Below are positions 15,448 to 24,662 of a DNA stretch of 64,000 bases, in pieces. This DNA comes from Bradyrhizobium sp. SZCCT0153 (GTDB lineage: Bacteria; Pseudomonadota; Alphaproteobacteria; Rhizobiales; Xanthobacteraceae), in the NCBI RefSeq assembly GCF_018129995.1, contig NZ_JAFCKS010000007.1, positions 62,001-126,000 on the forward strand, in the 5' to 3' direction. Made by a program: the position numbers and the translations under genes. The notes below the pieces were generated by a model. The model searched no databases, was not told the origin of the DNA, and saw only the letters and a program-made list of their open reading frames with translations. Position 1 is the first letter of the stretch, and every line of letters begins with the position of its first letter.

Positions 15448-18060
15448 ATGAAGAACATCGCAGCAATCTTCAATGAGGCGCTCGCGGCCCTGAATGCACG
15501 CGATCTCGCGCAGGCCGAAGAGGGCTTCAGGCGCGTCATCAAGTCCGAGCCGTCGCATGTTCCGGCGCTGAACCTGCTGACGATCGCTCTCATGAACACG
15601 AACCGGTTCGCCGAGGCCGAGCCGTTCATCGCGCGGGCGGTCAAGCTCAATCAGGGATCCGATGTTTCCTTCTACAATTACGGCCTGATCGCGAAGCAGC
15701 TCAACAAGCCCGCACTGGCGCACGAGCAATTCACCAGGGCCCTGCGGCTCAATCCCAATGTGCGCGAGAGCTGGAACAACCGTGGCGCGGTTTGCAATGA
15801 CCTCGGCCAATACGAAGCGGCGATATCCGACTTCGATCGATCGATCGGATTGGATCGAAACTATCCCGACCCCCATGCGAACAAGGGCAAGTCGCTGCTC
15901 GAACTCGGGCGCTACCAGGACGCTTTGGCGGCCTACGACCGCGCGCTTTCCTTGAGGCCGGATTTGCCGGAAGCCTGGCTAGGCCGCGGCACCGTGCTGG
16001 CCCGGCTCAGGCGCCGCACGGAGGCTCTTGCCGCCTTTGAGAGGGTTCTCTCGATCCGGACAGACCTGCTGGAGGCCTGGATTGGCAGGGGTCATGTTCT
16101 GTATGAGCTCAGGCGCCACGAGGACGCCTTCGCATCCTACGACCGCGCACTCGCCATCGCCCCGCAGGCGGCGGCCGCCTGGCTCGGCCGGGGCAACGCC
16201 CTCGCCGATCTCAAGCGCCATGACGAAGCGCTCGCAGCCTACGACAAGGCACTTTCGATCAAGCCGGACTCCTCTGAAGCCATGATTGGTCGCGGCAACG
16301 TCTTCCTCGGCCTCAGGCGCCACGACGATGCGCTCGCAATCTATGACGCGGCGCTCTCGGGCAGGGCAGGTTCGGCCGAGGCCTGGCTCGGCCGCGGCAA
16401 CGTCTTTCTCGATCTGCGGCGCCATGACGAGGCGCTCGCTGCCTACGACAGGGCGCTCTCCATCGCTCCGGACCTTGCCGAAGCGTGGCTGGGGCGAGGC
16501 AACGTCTTTGCTGACATCAAGCGCTACGGGGAGGCGCTCGAGGGCTACGACAAGGCGCTGTCCCTCAGGTCCGATTTGGCGGAAGCCTGGTTCGGGCGAG
16601 GGAATATCTTCGCCGATCTTCGCCGCCACGACGATGCGTTCGCAGCCTTCGACAGGGCGCTATCGCTGAATCGCGAACTGCCCGGCGTGGAGGGCGCGCG
16701 GCTCTACTCGAAGCTGAATTGCTGCGACTGGACCGACATCGAGAGCGAAAAGGCGCGCTTGATTGAATCCATTCGCGCGGGCGAGGGCGCATGTCAGCCG
16801 TTTGCGCTTCTCTCGATCGCCGCATCGGCCGAGGACCAACGACGAAGCGCCGATTTCTGGATCGAAAGAATGCTTGGTCTTGCCGTGCGCAAATCGGATG
16901 ACGTCGTCCCCGCCGAGGCCGACAAGATCCGCATCGGGTACTTGTCGGCGGATTTTCGCACCCACCCGGTGAGCTATCTGTCCGCAGGACTTTTCGAAGC
17001 CCACGATCGCACCAGATTTGAAACGCATGGATTCTCGATCGGCCCGACCGATGACAGCGATTTGCGTGCACGATTGGAGAGGAGCTTCGTCCACTTTACC
17101 GATCTCCACGGGCAGAGCGATGACGAAATCGTCAGCTGCATCAAGACGGCCAAGATCGACATCCTCGTGGATCTGATGGGGCACACGCTTGGAGCGCGGC
17201 TCGGCGTTCTCGCGCAGCGGCCAGCTCCCATCCTGGTCAACTATCTCGGCTTCGCCGGCACGGTCGGCGGGGGATTGCTGGACTATGTGATCGCCGACGA
17301 GAGGGTCATTCCAGCCGACGACCGCAAGCATTTTTCGGAAAAGGTTGTCTGGCTGCCGCATTGCTTCATGCCCCACGATGCCGAGGGACGTGCGATGTCG
17401 CATGTCGGGCTCGACAGGCGAGAGCAGGGACTGCCGGCCGAGGGCTTTGTCTTCTGCGGCTTCAACAACGCCTACAAGCTCAATCCGGCAACGTTTCGGA
17501 GCTGGATGCGCATTCTGAAGGAGGTCCAGGGCTCCGTTATCTGGCTTTCCGATCTGCAGGATGTCGCGAAATCCAATTTGCGGAGAGCGGCCGAGGCAAG
17601 CGGCGTTGATCCCCAGCGCCTGGTCTTTGCGACACGCGTTGCCTCGACGGCGGATCATCTGGCGAGGCATGGCCTGGCCGACCTGTTCATGGACGCGCTG
17701 CCATACAACGCTCACACCACGGCCAGCGACGCTCTCTGGGCCGGCCTGCCAGTGTTGACGCTGGCCGGAGAAGCCTTTGCGGGACGGGTGGCGGCCAGCC
17801 TGCTGCAGGCACTGGGACTTGCCGAACTGATCACGCATTCTCGTGATGAATATGAAGAGCGCGCGATCGCATTGGCTCTCGATCGTGAGAGGCTTCGGGG
17901 CATCCGGGAAAGGCTGGAACAGCAACGTCTCACGGCACCGCTGTTCGATACGCCTCTGCTTGCCCGAAACCTGGAAGACGCGTTCGAGGTCATGGTTCGG
18001 CGGTGTCGCGCCGGATTGCCGCCGGATCACATCGAGATTTCTCCGGTGTCATCCGTTTGA
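15448..18060 (+). CDS. Large TPR O-GlcNAc transferase-like (SPINDLY/GT41) protein
   Basis: An 870-residue paralogue of the gene at 12605-14626 with about twelve TPRs (residues about 5-405). The later ones are almost identical to each other in consecutive 34-residue units (AWLGRGNVFLDLRRHDEALA and variants), pointing to recent internal duplication. The GT41 region spans about 490-850: RIGYLSADFRTHPVSYLS with the active-site His, VFCGFNNAYKLNP with the UDP-binding Lys, and TASDALWAGLPVLTLAGEAF. No signal peptide is present, so it acts in the cytoplasm. I chose ATG at 15448 because TPR sequence begins there. Protein O-glycosylation is the family activity; the target is unknown. Confidence 0.85.
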   Translation: MKNIAAIFNEALAALNARDLAQAEEGFRRVIKSEPSHVPALNLLTIALMNTNRFAEAEPFIARAVKLNQGSDVSFYNYGLIAKQLNKPALAHEQFTRALRLNPNVRESWNNRGAVCNDLGQYEAAISDFDRSIGLDRNYPDPHANKGKSLLELGRYQDALAAYDRALSLRPDLPEAWLGRGTVLARLRRRTEALAAFERVLSIRTDLLEAWIGRGHVLYELRRHEDAFASYDRALAIAPQAAAAWLGRGNALADLKRHDEALAAYDKALSIKPDSSEAMIGRGNVFLGLRRHDDALAIYDAALSGRAGSAEAWLGRGNVFLDLRRHDEALAAYDRALSIAPDLAEAWLGRGNVFADIKRYGEALEGYDKALSLRSDLAEAWFGRGNIFADLRRHDDAFAAFDRALSLNRELPGVEGARLYSKLNCCDWTDIESEKARLIESIRAGEGACQPFALLSIAASAEDQRRSADFWIERMLGLAVRKSDDVVPAEADKIRIGYLSADFRTHPVSYLSAGLFEAHDRTRFETHGFSIGPTDDSDLRARLERSFVHFTDLHGQSDDEIVSCIKTAKIDILVDLMGHTLGARLGVLAQRPAPILVNYLGFAGTVGGGLLDYVIADERVIPADDRKHFSEKVVWLPHCFMPHDAEGRAMSHVGLDRREQGLPAEGFVFCGFNNAYKLNPATFRSWMRILKEVQGSVIWLSDLQDVAKSNLRRAAEASGVDPQRLVFATRVASTADHLARHGLADLFMDALPYNAHTTASDALWAGLPVLTLAGEAFAGRVAASLLQALGLAELITHSRDEYEERAIALALDRERLRGIRERLEQQRLTAPLFDTPLLARNLEDAFEVMVRRCRAGLPPDHIEISPVSSV

Positions 18061-18596
18061 TGCGGGAGCCGCGAGCATCCGGTTCACGCACGAATGTTCC
18101 ACGCGATGCTCGGGTGCCTGCCCGGTCCTTGTTGCAAGGAGGGGCCTCCAGATTCGACGCGGATTCGTTCGCACGATTCGAGGAGACGGAAGGCGGAACG
18201 GCGCCCATTGGCCCCGGCGCCCAAACCGCGGATTTTTGAAGGCAAATGGAACCGTCTGAAACTTGTTATATTTATCAAATAGTTACGAGGGCGCTCTGAT
18301 CACAACTGCGTGTTATTTGTGCAACACCCGTCGGAAAACACGCGTCACGGGCCCGCTTCGAAGCGTTCTTTTGTTGTGTGTGCAGGGACGTTCGGCAATT
18401 GTGATCGGGCGACGGAGGGGGGCATCCCGAGGTCGTCCCGGTTTAGGTGGTTCGCTTAAGTCCCTCGCGTTCAGCGGGTGTGTCCGAAGGCGCGAAGCGG
18501 CTAAGCGGTGAGTTAAGGGACAAGGGAACCAACCTTAGGGTGTCATCACCCAGCGGATCCGGAACCTTCCCTATAGAGCAAACTTGGAGGTTTACC
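18061..18596. other. Long upstream region of the porin gene
   Basis: No coding gene was seen in 536 bases. An AT-rich patch at 18255-18320 (TTGTTATATTTATCAAATAG) is a possible promoter. The following leader can fold: GTCCCT at 18460-18465 pairs with AGGGAC at 18516-18521, and GGGTG/CACCC sits near 18538-18552. A strong Shine-Dalgarno TTGGAGGT lies at the end. A long structured leader is common for abundant outer-membrane proteins and may bind small RNAs, which is inference. Confidence 0.45.
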
Positions 18597-20114
18597 ATGA
18601 AGTTTAAGAGCCTTTTGCTCGGTACGGCGGCGGGTCTGATCGCCGTTGGCGGAGCTCAGGCAGCCGATCTTCCCGTGAAGGCCAAAGCGGTCGAATACGT
18701 GAAGATCTGCTCCCTGTACGGTGCCGGATTCTACTACATGCCGGGCACTGACACCTGCATCAAGCTCGGCGGCTACGTCCGTGCGGACATGCTGGGGAAC
18801 ACGAACAGCGACTACGGCATCGGCCAGGGCGCTCCCGGCGGTGCGAACAACCGTTTGGACAACTACTACCAGTCCCGCGCTCGTATGGACTTCAACGTCG
18901 ATACGCGTACGGCGACCGAGTATGGCGTTGTGCGCACCTACGCCGATATGATCTTCAGCTGGGATAGCCAGGCGACCACCGCCAGCAACCCGTCGGCGTT
19001 CTCGGTCGGCTCCGCGACGCTCGGCCTCTACCATGCGTTCATCCAGTTCGCTGGTTTCACCTTCGGCCGCACGGTCTCGATCTTCGACGCGCCGTGGCAG
19101 AGCTATCCGGCTGGTGGCCCCGACTTCCTCCCGGGCGGCAGCAACAACGTGACCGGTGTGAACCAGGTTGCCTACACGGCTGATTTCGGCCAGGGCATCA
19201 CCGGTTCGGTGGCGTTGCAGGACATGACGACCGCCGCAGGCGGCCAGACGAACCTCTATAACGCCAGCATCACTGCTGGTGGCATCAGTGGCTTCACCTC
19301 GGCCTCGGCTGCTGGCGCCGCCATGATCCAGGGCATCTACGGCACCAACGATTGGGGTGGCACGCGTACCCCCGACATCGTCGGTCAGGTTCGCGTCGAC
19401 CAGGCCTGGGGTCTTGCCCAGGTGTCGGTTGCCGCGCACGAACTGCACTCGGCCTACTACGGCACCTCGGAAACGACCGGTCACCCGGACGACAAGTGGG
19501 GCTTTGCGGTGCAGGGCGCCTTGTCGATCAAGAACATCCCGACCGGCGCGGGTGACTCGATCAACTTGCAGGCCGTCTACACCGACGGTGCATCGCGCTA
19601 CAACTTCCAGAGCCTGATGCCGCAGAACATGTTCATCTACGGTGGCAGCGGCATCGCCTACCAGAGCCTCGGCTTCGTCGGTATTTCTGACGGCGTCTTC
19701 GGCACCGGTACCGGTATCGATACGGTCAAGACCTGGGGCTTCCGCGGTGGTTACACCCACAACTGGTCTCCGAACTGGGCTTCGTCGATCTATGGTGCTT
19801 ATGCTTCGCTTCGCTACGGCGACACGGGCAAGGCTCTGATCTGCGCCAACTTCGTCGCCGCCTACGGCGCCGCAACTTCGACTTGCAACCCCGACTTCAA
19901 CCTCGCGGTTCTCGGTGGTAACGTGGTCTGGACCCCGGTCAAGAACCTCGCCTTCACCGCCGACCTGAGCTACGTCTGGCTCGACCAGAAGTACTCGGGC
20001 ACGATCACGGGTGCGGCCACGGCGAACGCCGCGGTTGCGAAGCCGGCGACCACCTACGAGCTGAAGGATCAGGGCAATCTCCAGCTGCTGCTCCGCGCTC
20101 AGCGCAACTTCTGA
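18597..20114 (+). CDS. Outer-membrane porin (Omp2b/Porin_2 family)
   Basis: A 505-residue porin. Residues 1-22 are a signal peptide (MKFKSLLLGTAAGLIAVGGA, then QA-ADLP). The mature start VEYVKICSLYGAGFYYMPG and CIKLGGYVRADM is the hallmark of the rhizobial Porin_2 family. Alternating aromatic strands follow, ending in a C-terminal Phe (LLLRAQRNF) as required for BAM insertion. It forms trimeric channels for small hydrophilic solutes. TTGGAGGT precedes the ATG by 5 bases. Codon choice is very regular, as in highly expressed genes, and a strong terminator follows. A Bradyrhizobium genome has many paralogues, so a specific substrate cannot be given. Confidence 0.92.
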   Translation: MKFKSLLLGTAAGLIAVGGAQAADLPVKAKAVEYVKICSLYGAGFYYMPGTDTCIKLGGYVRADMLGNTNSDYGIGQGAPGGANNRLDNYYQSRARMDFNVDTRTATEYGVVRTYADMIFSWDSQATTASNPSAFSVGSATLGLYHAFIQFAGFTFGRTVSIFDAPWQSYPAGGPDFLPGGSNNVTGVNQVAYTADFGQGITGSVALQDMTTAAGGQTNLYNASITAGGISGFTSASAAGAAMIQGIYGTNDWGGTRTPDIVGQVRVDQAWGLAQVSVAAHELHSAYYGTSETTGHPDDKWGFAVQGALSIKNIPTGAGDSINLQAVYTDGASRYNFQSLMPQNMFIYGGSGIAYQSLGFVGISDGVFGTGTGIDTVKTWGFRGGYTHNWSPNWASSIYGAYASLRYGDTGKALICANFVAAYGAATSTCNPDFNLAVLGGNVVWTPVKNLAFTADLSYVWLDQKYSGTITGAATANAAVAKPATTYELKDQGNLQLLLRAQRNF

Positions 20115-20135
20115 TCAATCTTACGGTTGATCTGG

Positions 20136-20168
20136 AAACCCCGGCAGGCAACTGCCGGGGTTTTTCTT
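20136..20168 (+). terminator. Intrinsic terminator of the porin gene
   Basis: AAACCCCGGCAG and CTGCCGGGGTTT pair perfectly around a GCAA tetraloop, then TTTTTCTTT follows. It starts 21 bases after the porin stop and is the clearest rho-independent terminator in the window. Confidence 0.93.
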
Positions 20169-20233
20169 TGCGGGCCTTGTAGAGGCGGTCTAAAAGCGGC
20201 TCGGTGGGCTGTGCGGTATTGGAGTTTCTGCGC

Positions 20234-20527
20234 ATGAAGGTTCTAACGGGACGGATGCTGGCCGTGACAGCGGCATCGATGGTCGCCGCGGTTACGGCAC
20301 TTCTTGCGCCGGCAGCTGCTGAACCCCTGGATCCCCGTTATCCGGTCTGCCTCCAGAAATGGGAGTGGGGCGGCAGTAACAGGGTCTCCTGCAGCTATCT
20401 GTCATGGGAAGATTGCAGGGCCGCCGCAATGGGACTGTCGGCGATGTGCATGGCCAATCCATATTGGTCCCAGCCGAGTCCAGCCGGTGCGCCGCAGGGC
20501 CGGTCCGCCCCGACCAGGACGTGGTGA
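20234..20527 (+). CDS. Small secreted DUF3551 family protein
   Basis: A 97-residue protein with a signal peptide (MKVLTGRMLAVTAASMVAAV... to AAA-E). The mature domain has the DUF3551 pattern: RYPVCLQ, VSCSYLSWEDCRAAA and MCMANPYW, with four Cys likely to form two disulfides in the periplasm. I chose the ATG at 20234 because the signal peptide begins there. The family is almost limited to Bradyrhizobium and relatives, and its function is unknown. It is followed by a convergent member of the same family, and a third lies at 43741. Confidence 0.82.
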   Translation: MKVLTGRMLAVTAASMVAAVTALLAPAAAEPLDPRYPVCLQKWEWGGSNRVSCSYLSWEDCRAAAMGLSAMCMANPYWSQPSPAGAPQGRSAPTRTW

Positions 20528-20600
20528 AAAATCATCCTCCGCGCGTGAGGCGGCGCCGGCTTTGCAGCTCCCCGGAGCTGCCCCGAGCACAACGATCAGA

Positions 20601-20879
20601 CTACCACCTCGGGCCCTTCCACTCCTGGAAGGCGTAGGTTGGATTGAGACCGCAGGAATCGTTCGTGCCTGACGCGGTCGCCATGCACTGGCCGTAAGTA
20701 GAAAACAGGCAGTTGCCGGGGTACCCCCAACGCCGTCCTTGCAGGCAATAGCGATCCTGAATGCCGGTCGCCTGCGGCTGGGAATGGTGGCGACTCTTGC
20801 CGTAGGCCGGCGGGCCACCGCTCGGCAGAACCGACACAATCACGGCGGTGAAGATGAATGCACCGACCACGCGCAACAT
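20601..20879 (-). CDS. Small secreted DUF3551-like protein
   Basis: A 92-residue protein read leftwards. Residues 1-26 are a signal peptide (MLRVVGAFIFTAVIVSVLPS, then GGPPAYG). The mature part has DRYCLQGRRWGYPGNCLF, YGQCMATASG and DSCGLNPTYAF, giving the four-Cys DUF3551 layout with the CxxG...NP ending shared with the neighbour at 20234. The start has AAGTTGGAGACGTGTC upstream, containing GGAG. It converges with the other DUF3551 gene, whose stop is 73 bp away. No function is known. Confidence 0.75.
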   Translation of the reverse strand: MLRVVGAFIFTAVIVSVLPSGGPPAYGKSRHHSQPQATGIQDRYCLQGRRWGYPGNCLFSTYGQCMATASGTNDSCGLNPTYAFQEWKGPRW

Positions 20880-21033
20880 GACACGTCTCCAACTTTGTGA
20901 GGCTTACCAACCGGTGAGTGGGATTGCTAGTTCCAACCCTCTCTCCGCGCCGTTGACGCAGTAACGGAATCCTGCCGAGGTCTGCCGCACCGGCGCCCCG
21001 GCTCAGGAGCCGATCGGGTCCACCGACGCGCCG

Positions 21034-23505
21034 CTATTCCACGCTGCCGGCACCGCGGCGCAGATCGGCCTCGATCTGCAATCGCGTGCCGCCGCCGAAG
21101 CGGGCGCGGTAGACCTGAAGGTTCTCCATGATCCGCTGCACATAGTTGCGCGTCTCGGAGAACGGAATCAGCTCGACCCAATCGATCGCGTCGACCTTCG
21201 GGTCGCGCGGATCGCCGTAGCGATTGATCCACTTCTTCACGCTGCCGCGGCCGGCATTGTAGGCGGCAAAGGTCATGATGTAGGAGCCGCGATAATCCTC
21301 GAGCAGTCCGCCGAGCTCGGCCGAGCCGAGCGTGGCGTTGTAGACCGAATCGTTCTTCAGCCTTCCCAGATCGTAGGTCGCGCCGTGCCGCTTGCAGACA
21401 TAGCGCGCGGCATCCGGCGTCACCTGCATCAGCCCGTAGGCCTGCGCCGGCGAGACCACACGAGGATTGAACGCGCTCTCCTGCCGCGCGATGGCGTAGA
21501 CGATGCTGCGCTCGACCTCCGGGCCGATCGGCGTGAACTGCGGAATGCCGTTGATGGGGTAGGCATAGAAATCGAACGGCAGGCCGCGGTTGAGCGCCGC
21601 CTTGCCGAGCAGCAGCATGCCGCGCGCGTCGCTGTAGCGCTGGGTGAGTTCGCCGAGGCCGGCAAGCGCCTCGGGATCGCCGTTCTCGCCCATGTCGGCC
21701 AGAACGGGCACCGCCATCTCACGCTCGTCGAGCTCGTAGAGCAATTGCGCGGCGCGCACGATCTCGAGCCGCTCGGCGCCGCGGCCGCGCGGCTGGCTGT
21801 TGAGCTCGATCTGGGGCAGGCCGAGTTTTGCGCGCGCGAGCTGGCCGTAATAGCTGGTGGATTGCTCGGCTGCCCGCGCGTAGGCGTTGCGCGCCTCCTG
21901 CTGGCGGCCAGCGGCTTCCGCGGCGCGGCCCTGCCAATAGCCGGCGCGCGCCAGCGTGGTCGGATTGACGCTGCCGATCCCGATGCGGGCGAAATGCTGG
22001 GTGGCGGCCGCGGGATCGTTGAGGAAGCGCAGCGCGATCCAGCCCGCGGTAAACTCCTGCTCGGTCTTGTAGATGTCGCGCGAGGGCAGTGCGGCGTCGC
22101 GCGCGATCAGATAGGCGCTGCGGAATTCCTCGGTGTCGATCATCTTGCGTGCCAGCAGGCGCCGCTCGATCCACCATTCGTCGAGGTTGTAGAGCCGGTT
22201 CGGATCCTTTGGCGCCGAAAGCATGAGCTGCGCGGCTTCGGAGAACTTCTCCTCGCGGCGCAACAGCTGGATCTTGCTGAAGATGAAGCCGGCGTCGCCG
22301 TGCAGCTCGTGCGGCACGGCATCGAGCAGCGCACGCGCGTTCGGTGCCTTCTTGAGGGAGGCGATGCGGGCCTTGGCGAGTGCGACATAGCCGGCGCCGA
22401 GGCGCTTTGCAGCACGCAATGCGGCCTCGGTCTCGCTGCCGTACAGCAGCGTGTCCATGCGCGCCTTCTGATCGCCCGGTGTCAGCAGCGCGCCGAACTG
22501 GTCGAGTGCGTTGTTCTCGGTGTCTTCCGACATCGGATCGCTGCGCCAGGCCTCGCGCACCAGCCGTTCGGCATTGGCGCGATCGCCGCGCGCCAGCATC
22601 GCCTTGGCGAGCGTGAAGCGGCCCTTGGCCGACACGGGGGATTCGTTCTCGAACCATGACCACGCGACTGCATCGTCGCGCCTGTCGTCCCACATCGCGG
22701 CCTCGAGGCGCCGACGCAGGAAGGTTTGCGACGGCCAGCTCGGATTGGCGGACAGGAAGGCGCGATAGCGCTCCACCGTGGCGCCATTGTCCTCGCTGCG
22801 CAGGATGATCCATTCCGCGAGTTTTCGCGCGACGGGATCCGAGATCGTGTCCGCGGCATTGGTGGCGTCACCCGACTTGCGCTTGCGCACGAGTTCGATG
22901 ACGGTCTCCAGCGTGTCCTTGTCGGCCTGTGACGTCGAGGAGGTCGCGGCAACCGCGGCCGGCGTGATCGGCTTGCGAGGCGCCGCGTGCTGTCGGGTCG
23001 CAGGAGCCAGCACGGGAGCCGCAAGCGGTTTGGCCGCGGCCGGGGCGGTCGGCCTGACGGTGGCCGTCATGGCCGGCGCGGGTGCGGTCCTCGGGACCGG
23101 GCCGCTGGCGGTCGGGTGTGATTTTGGCGCGGGGGCCGCTGCCGCAGACTTGGGCTTGTTCTTTGCGGGGTCCTTGCCGGCGTCCCGCGCAGGCTTCTTC
23201 GCGGCATCCTTCGCCGCGGCGGGAGTTGCCCCCTTGCTTGCTCCCTTCGCTGTTTCTTTGGCGGGGCCAGTTCCCTTATTGGTCCCCTTGGCCGATTCCT
23301 TGGCCTGTCCTTTGGCGGGTCCCTTCGTGGTGTCCTTGGCGGCTGGCTTGGCGGCAGGCTTCGCGGTTTCCTTAGGTGGTTCCTTGGAGGTTTCCGCGCT
23401 TGTCTCATTGGACTTGGCCCAGGCGGCGCAGCCGAGCGACAGCCCTGCCATCAGGCACACGAGCAAACCCAGGGATCGCCATGCGGCGCGCGGAAAGGAG
23501 GTCAC
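21034..23505 (-). CDS. Soluble lytic murein transglycosylase
   Basis: An 823-residue periplasmic enzyme that cleaves peptidoglycan to 1,6-anhydro-muropeptides. From GTG at 23505 it has a signal peptide (MTSFPRAAWRSLGLLVCLMA...). A low-complexity Lys/Ala/Thr/Pro-rich linker of about 100 residues follows, then a long helical superhelix (U/L-domain), then the SLT domain at the C-terminus. IARQESAFNPRVVSPAQAYG carries the catalytic Glu and the GLMQVTP motif follows; FAAYNAGRGSVKKW completes the fold. An in-frame TTG 84 bases upstream is possible, but the GTG gives a proper signal peptide. The linker probably spans or binds the cell wall. Confidence 0.88.
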   Translation of the reverse strand: MTSFPRAAWRSLGLLVCLMAGLSLGCAAWAKSNETSAETSKEPPKETAKPAAKPAAKDTTKGPAKGQAKESAKGTNKGTGPAKETAKGASKGATPAAAKDAAKKPARDAGKDPAKNKPKSAAAAPAPKSHPTASGPVPRTAPAPAMTATVRPTAPAAAKPLAAPVLAPATRQHAAPRKPITPAAVAATSSTSQADKDTLETVIELVRKRKSGDATNAADTISDPVARKLAEWIILRSEDNGATVERYRAFLSANPSWPSQTFLRRRLEAAMWDDRRDDAVAWSWFENESPVSAKGRFTLAKAMLARGDRANAERLVREAWRSDPMSEDTENNALDQFGALLTPGDQKARMDTLLYGSETEAALRAAKRLGAGYVALAKARIASLKKAPNARALLDAVPHELHGDAGFIFSKIQLLRREEKFSEAAQLMLSAPKDPNRLYNLDEWWIERRLLARKMIDTEEFRSAYLIARDAALPSRDIYKTEQEFTAGWIALRFLNDPAAATQHFARIGIGSVNPTTLARAGYWQGRAAEAAGRQQEARNAYARAAEQSTSYYGQLARAKLGLPQIELNSQPRGRGAERLEIVRAAQLLYELDEREMAVPVLADMGENGDPEALAGLGELTQRYSDARGMLLLGKAALNRGLPFDFYAYPINGIPQFTPIGPEVERSIVYAIARQESAFNPRVVSPAQAYGLMQVTPDAARYVCKRHGATYDLGRLKNDSVYNATLGSAELGGLLEDYRGSYIMTFAAYNAGRGSVKKWINRYGDPRDPKVDAIDWVELIPFSETRNYVQRIMENLQVYRARFGGGTRLQIEADLRRGAGSVE

Positions 23506-23746
23506 GGCGTTTCGTCGCCCCGAATCAGTCAGCTGGCTCAAAACCTGCTTGTACAAGATCTGGCTGTATTTGATTGAATATGCGGACAAAATACCAACAG
23601 CCGCTTACCTTTGCCGGGTTTGCACCACCACCGCGGCAAAATCGCGGCCTAAACGGTGCGTCACGCGGAAGCGGGCCTTTTACCCGCGGGATAGACCCGA
23701 TATGAATGCGGCTTGCTCTCAAGATTGCCGCGTACGGAGGAAGTCC

Positions 23747-24637
23747 ATGGCAGCCAAGACGAAATTCCGGGGATCGTTCACCGCCTTGGTCACGCCGTTC
23801 AAGAACGGCTCGCTGGACGAGGCGGCGTTTCGCTCCCTGGTCAACTGGCAGATTTCAGAGGGCACCAACGGCCTGGTCCCCGTCGGCACCACCGGCGAGA
23901 GCCCGACGCTGAGCCATGACGAGCACAAGAAGGTCGTCGAATGGTGCATCGAGGAAGCGAAGGGGCGCGTGCCTGTCGTCGCCGGCGCCGGCTCCAACTC
24001 GACCAAGGAGGCGATCGAGCTCGCTCAGCACGCCGAAAAGGCGGGCGCGAACGCGGTGCTGGTGGTGACGCCCTACTACAACAAGCCGACCCAGGAAGGG
24101 ATGTACCAGCACTTCAAGGCGATCAACGACGCGATCGGGATTCCGATCATCATCTACAACATCCCGCCGCGCTCGGTGATCGACATGTCGGTCGACACCA
24201 TGAAGCGGCTGTGGGAGTTGAAGAACATCGCCGGCGTCAAGGACGCCACCGCCAGTATGGTCCGTGTCTCGCAGCAGCGCGCAGCGATGGGCGAGGACTT
24301 CAACCAGCTCTCGGGCGAGGATGCCACCATCCTCGGTTACATGGCCCATGGCGGCCATGGCTGTATCTCGGTGACGTCGAACGTCGCGCCGCGCCTGTGC
24401 TCGGAGTTCCAGGCCGCCTGGGCGAAGGGCGATCATGCCACCGCCTTGAAGCTGCACGACAAGCTGATGCCGCTGCACAACAACCTTTTCATCGAGAGCA
24501 ATCCGGCGCCGATCAAGTATGCGCTGTCGCTGCTCGGCAAGCTGGACGAGACGCTGCGGCTGCCGATGGTTCCGGTAACCGAGCCGACGCGCGTTGCCGT
24601 GCGCAGTGCGATGGTGCACGCTGGCCTGATCAACTGA
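23747..24637 (+). CDS. dapA: 4-hydroxy-tetrahydrodipicolinate synthase
   Basis: A 296-residue TIM-barrel aldolase that condenses pyruvate with aspartate semialdehyde in lysine and diaminopimelate synthesis. Lys165 (GVKDAT) forms the Schiff base. The triad partners are Tyr137 (IIYNIPPRS), Thr48/49 (VPVGTTGES) and Tyr111 (VTPYYNKP). I chose ATG at 23747, with GGAGG 6 bases upstream; the open frame extends far further left, but that part overlaps the transglycosylase gene antisense. It is divergent from the transglycosylase gene and followed by mscL and smpB on the same strand. Confidence 0.95.
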   Translation: MAAKTKFRGSFTALVTPFKNGSLDEAAFRSLVNWQISEGTNGLVPVGTTGESPTLSHDEHKKVVEWCIEEAKGRVPVVAGAGSNSTKEAIELAQHAEKAGANAVLVVTPYYNKPTQEGMYQHFKAINDAIGIPIIIYNIPPRSVIDMSVDTMKRLWELKNIAGVKDATASMVRVSQQRAAMGEDFNQLSGEDATILGYMAHGGHGCISVTSNVAPRLCSEFQAAWAKGDHATALKLHDKLMPLHNNLFIESNPAPIKYALSLLGKLDETLRLPMVPVTEPTRVAVRSAMVHAGLIN

Positions 24638-24662
24638 TGCATCGGCTACCGGGGAGCTTGTC

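Noticed and set aside
15005..15466. Minus-strand frame across tRNA-Ser ending in the GFEPSIG peptide
   Set aside because: This peptide is the usual artefact of translating antisense tRNA-Ser; the tRNA is complete.
22778..23746. Upstream extension of the dapA reading frame by 323 codons
   Set aside because: It overlaps the transglycosylase gene antisense; family length and the GGAGG place the start at 23747.
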